Source: Alphaproteobacteria bacterium (GTDB lineage Bacteria; Pseudomonadota; Alphaproteobacteria; UBA3830). Taken from it: 8,264 nucleotides of DNA. Below, piece by piece: positions 6,705-8,264 of the stretch. Made by a program: the position numbers and the translations under genes. Below the pieces are notes generated by a model, which saw nothing but the letters and a program-made list of their open reading frames with translations, did not search any database and was not told the origin of the DNA. Position 1 is the stretch's first letter. Each line of letters starts with the position of its first letter. Where the stretch lies: the NCBI GenBank assembly GCA_025998775.1, contig BNWK01000056.1, forward strand, positions 1-8,264, written 5' to 3'.

Positions 6705-6811
6705 AAACTATACATACTCTATACTACTGACCTGCCCTCGGTGCCGTTAGTGCTGCATCAAGCGGTGTCAGTCTTGGGTTCGATATTGCAAATGCAAAGA
6801 AGGAAGGAAGA

Positions 6812-7234
6812 GTGACGTTCGATAATGCTATGAAAATAGCGGATGATGCAACCGGTGTAGTATCAGGAATCGCATCTATGTTTCCAGGTCCTGGCTCGGC
6901 TATCGGTCTTGGACTGAGTATCGGTGAGAAAATCGTTACAGCTCCATTTAAAGCTTATCATGCCGTGAAGGAGGAAGAGAAAAGAGAAGGAGTGAAGAAA
7001 TTGAGGCCAAGTGTATGGATGAGCACAGTGTTAGGAGAATTCACTCCAAAATGGTGGACATTAGATATTGGAAGTAAAGAGTGGAAACAGTATTGGAAAG
7101 ACGATAAAGCGAAGAAAAGAGCAGCAGCAGAACAGAGTAAGAAGGAAAAGGCTAAACGTAAGGAAGAACGTAAGGAGATATGGAAGCACGGAACAGCAAA
7201 GGAGAAAGCATTAGATTTCTTCTTCGGAAAGTAG
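6812..7234 (+). CDS. 5'-truncated second copy of gene C (C')
   Basis: 140 residues from the first in-frame ATG. Homology to C in the same frame starts earlier, at 6731 (PALGAVSAASSG against PVLGAVGAAASG), directly after an in-frame TGA at 6728-6730. The copy therefore lacks the first ~130 residues of C. Over the shared ~166 residues about four in five are identical by hand count, including KIVTAPFKAYHAVKEEEKRE, LGEFTPKWW, LDIGSKEWK and IWKHGT. The reading frame is intact to the end and many changes are conservative (M/I, L/V, K/R), so it may have evolved as a coding gene before or after truncation. No T-rich box lies near 6812. It could be a pseudogene, a short functional protein, or the 3' part of a gene disrupted by the repeat region. 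D' follows after 17 bases. Confidence 0.55.
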   Translation: MTFDNAMKIADDATGVVSGIASMFPGPGSAIGLGLSIGEKIVTAPFKAYHAVKEEEKREGVKKLRPSVWMSTVLGEFTPKWWTLDIGSKEWKQYWKDDKAKKRAAAEQSKKEKAKRKEERKEIWKHGTAKEKALDFFFGK

Positions 7235-7235
7235 A

Positions 7236-7242
7236 TTTTAAC
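7236..7242 (+). promoter_or_regulatory. TTTTAAC box upstream of D'
   Basis: TTTTAAC lies immediately after the C' stop and nine bases before the ATG at 7252, the same arrangement as for D and E. Conservation in the duplicated copy supports both the signal and the start choice. Confidence 0.5.
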
Positions 7243-7251
7243 ACCAGTAAA

Positions 7252-8256
7252 ATGTCAGTGGTCAAAAAAGAATACCTTACTGTAGTGTCAAAACCGAAGG
7301 TCTGGGATACAAGCAAAGGAGATGTTCCTGATCCGGACGATCCATTTCCGCCAGATCCATACTATCCATTTACTCCACCTGATCCACCAACAACTGACCC
7401 CGACGATCCTGATTTGTCTGTCGATCCACCTACACCTGTTATGCCGGGGCCACCAACTGCTCCTCCCGATGTCGATCAAATAATCCTTAACTCTAATGCT
7501 GTAGCAAAATGTGTATTACCGATGTGGTTCATAAATGCTCCACAGAAGTACAGGAAAATTATTCGAGTGTTGGGGGCAACAGTAAATCAAATCCTTATAG
7601 ATGAGGATGGGAAGTTAACTCTAAAAGAAGACCCTGTTGCACCTGGCTATAGGGTTTTCAGTAACATAGTCTCCAACTCACCAAACGTAATGATATCAAG
7701 AAGAACCCCGAGCCCAATTAAAGATTTTGCGTCTGAACTGAAACGCCAAGACGCGACACCAGATGAATATGCCAACATTTACTTGAAAGGATGGGCTGAG
7801 GCAAAGAAACTGAAAATGGCAACCACTCATCCGTCAAAGCCTGTAAAATCGGCAAAAGCACCAAAACCTGCAAGATCTTCTAAGATGCCAAATACGGCAT
7901 TGAAATCACCCGCTCCCCCTCCCGTTGGCCCCCAAACACTGAATCCAGCCGCCAAATTCACACGCTGGGATCATATCGAACACTATAACAAAAATGATGT
8001 TGAAATAATGATTGCCCCAATTCTCTACCTTATTCAGTCCGATTTCAAACAAGGAGTGAGTGGATGTGTTGCAATACTTCTCCAGGGCATCAATTGCGGT
8101 CGCAGATGGCGAGACCGCAGCAGCTGCACGCGACAAATGAGTACGACGACTTCGTTACCGACAAACCGCACTATTTCAATCACGCTAAGTGTCGGCAAAT
8201 GTGCTACCGGTACCAAAAACAGGACGAAAAGGCCAAGCGGGACATCAAAAATATAG
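7252..8256 (+). CDS. Chimeric second copy of gene D with replaced C-terminus (D')
   Basis: 334 residues from the ATG at 7252, chosen by match to D and the TTTTAAC box; the frame is open further upstream inside C'. Residues 1-149 parallel D: the same N-terminus, an enlarged Pro/Asp-rich linker (about 26-73, rich in PDDP and PPDP), then [24 protein letters not shown] (89-112) and PGYRVFSNIVSN (131-142). Similarity stops at about residue 150 (near 7700), where D continues into its C-terminal strands. D' instead has a possible helical stretch (IKDFASELKR...EYANIYLKGWAEAKKLK, 156-188), then a Lys/Pro/Ala-rich linker (about 190-235). From about 8060 this frame gives an unconvincing Arg/Ser/Thr-rich tail while another frame looks more protein-like, so the real gene probably ends or shifts frame before 8256. 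GC content rises after 7700. It reads as the D attachment domain joined to a different module. Confidence 0.5.
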   Translation: MSVVKKEYLTVVSKPKVWDTSKGDVPDPDDPFPPDPYYPFTPPDPPTTDPDDPDLSVDPPTPVMPGPPTAPPDVDQIILNSNAVAKCVLPMWFINAPQKYRKIIRVLGATVNQILIDEDGKLTLKEDPVAPGYRVFSNIVSNSPNVMISRRTPSPIKDFASELKRQDATPDEYANIYLKGWAEAKKLKMATTHPSKPVKSAKAPKPARSSKMPNTALKSPAPPPVGPQTLNPAAKFTRWDHIEHYNKNDVEIMIAPILYLIQSDFKQGVSGCVAILLQGINCGRRWRDRSSCTRQMSTTTSLPTNRTISITLSVGKCATGTKNRTKRPSGTSKI

Positions 8257-8264
8257 TGTCAATT
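8060..8264 (+). pseudogene. Possible frame-disrupted phospholipase A2-like (parvovirus VP1-type) segment
   Basis: Reading across two + frames gives fragments in the order expected of a parvovirus-type secreted PLA2: VLQYF (8069-8080), SPGHQL (8079-8096, near the Ca-binding Y-x-GPGN-x-L), VADGETAAAARD (8099-8134, near ADxAAxxHD) and NEYDDFVTDKPHYFNHAK (8136-8189, near xxYD...PY...NHAD). The last frame stays open to the window edge and has an ATG at 8106. No one frame contains all the pieces, and the catalytic His-Asp pair is not intact, so if this is a PLA2 it is decayed, mis-sequenced or read by frameshifting. The resemblance is short and judged by eye; a novel unrelated ORF (53 residues from 8106, partial) is an alternative. 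Confidence 0.3.

Larger units (their letters stand above)
6279..6730. other. Repeat-rich non-coding region between F and the second C-D set
   Basis: About 450 bases without a convincing gene. A + ORF at 6366-6572 (68 codons) falls on repeats and has no upstream box or recognisable composition. The region holds direct repeats (TTGAAATCGTGTTTT twice, TGACTCAA three times), repeated GTGAAAAT(C/T)GTGA strings, nested inverted repeats and a lone TTTAAC at 6337-6342 with no ATG behind it. It separates the intact gene block from a truncated copy of C and could be an inserted non-autonomous element, a recombination scar or a control region. Confidence 0.5.

Noticed and set aside
6279..6730. Terminal inverted repeat marking the end of the element
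   Set aside because: The arms are short and nested only locally, no target duplication or partner repeat is visible in the window, and homologous genes continue beyond it.
6279..6730. Spliceosomal intron joining a lost exon to C'
   Set aside because: No convincing donor/acceptor pair: sequence just before 6731 lacks an AG acceptor and no in-frame upstream exon matching C is present.
7180..7251. Earlier start for D' inside C'
   Set aside because: It overlaps conserved C' coding sequence in another frame, and 7252 matches the start of D.
7906..8216. Minus-strand ORFs near the window end
   Set aside because: No start signal and no coherent domain; the + strand has more protein-like readings.
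1..8264. Assignment to a bacterial or archaeal phage
   Set aside because: No Shine-Dalgarno sequences at any start, T-rich eukaryote-type leaders, and a capsid protein of the Polinton kind; the fibre motifs alone occur in phages too.
1..8264. Naming a host species such as Trichomonas or an arthropod
   Set aside because: Maverick-type elements occur in many hosts, and the window has no host gene or diagnostic signal to choose between them.

Overview
The window looks like part of a eukaryotic double-stranded DNA virus or virus-like transposon of the Polinton/Maverick/adintovirus type. It carries the virion-structure genes but no replication genes. The reasoning: a 605-residue protein reads like a double jelly-roll major capsid protein; it is flanked by small basic or Gly/Ala-rich proteins resembling adenovirus-type core or membrane-lytic proteins; a jelly-roll-like minor capsid or penton candidate follows; then come two fibre genes. 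None of the starts has a Shine-Dalgarno sequence. T-rich boxes (TTATTTTT, TTTAAC) sit upstream instead, which argues against a bacterial phage. No polymerase, integrase, protease or packaging ATPase is visible, so the lineage and host (protist or invertebrate) cannot be fixed from this window.

Layout, all on the + strand. Positions 3-62 hold the last codons of an upstream gene. 108-593 encodes a small amphipathic/hydrophobic protein (A). 648-2465 encodes the putative major capsid protein (B). 2466-2688 is a palindrome-bearing spacer. 2689-3579 encodes a Gly/Ala-rich protein with a highly charged basic tail (C). 3617-4222 encodes a putative penton/minor capsid protein (D). 4242-4769 encodes a collagen-like fibre (E). 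4806-6278 encodes a 490-residue fibre built of YadA-head-like repeats (F). 6279-6730 is non-coding and rich in direct and inverted repeats. From 6731 the C-D pair appears a second time: a 5'-truncated C copy (C', 6812-7234) and a D copy (D', from 7252) whose C-terminal half is replaced near 7700 by unrelated, more GC-rich sequence. That foreign segment ends in a frame-disrupted stretch that can be read as a remnant of a parvovirus-type phospholipase A2 domain.

Working model: B forms the shell, D the vertex, and E and F alternative or joint trimeric spikes. E and F share an N-terminal VES(V/I)NGK(T/S)GV motif, probably a docking module. A and C are candidates for internal membrane-active or DNA-associated proteins. 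The second C'-D' set suggests this vertex/entry cassette is duplicated and recombined, with spike or entry modules exchanged behind a conserved D N-terminus. All function calls are by eye; no database search was run.
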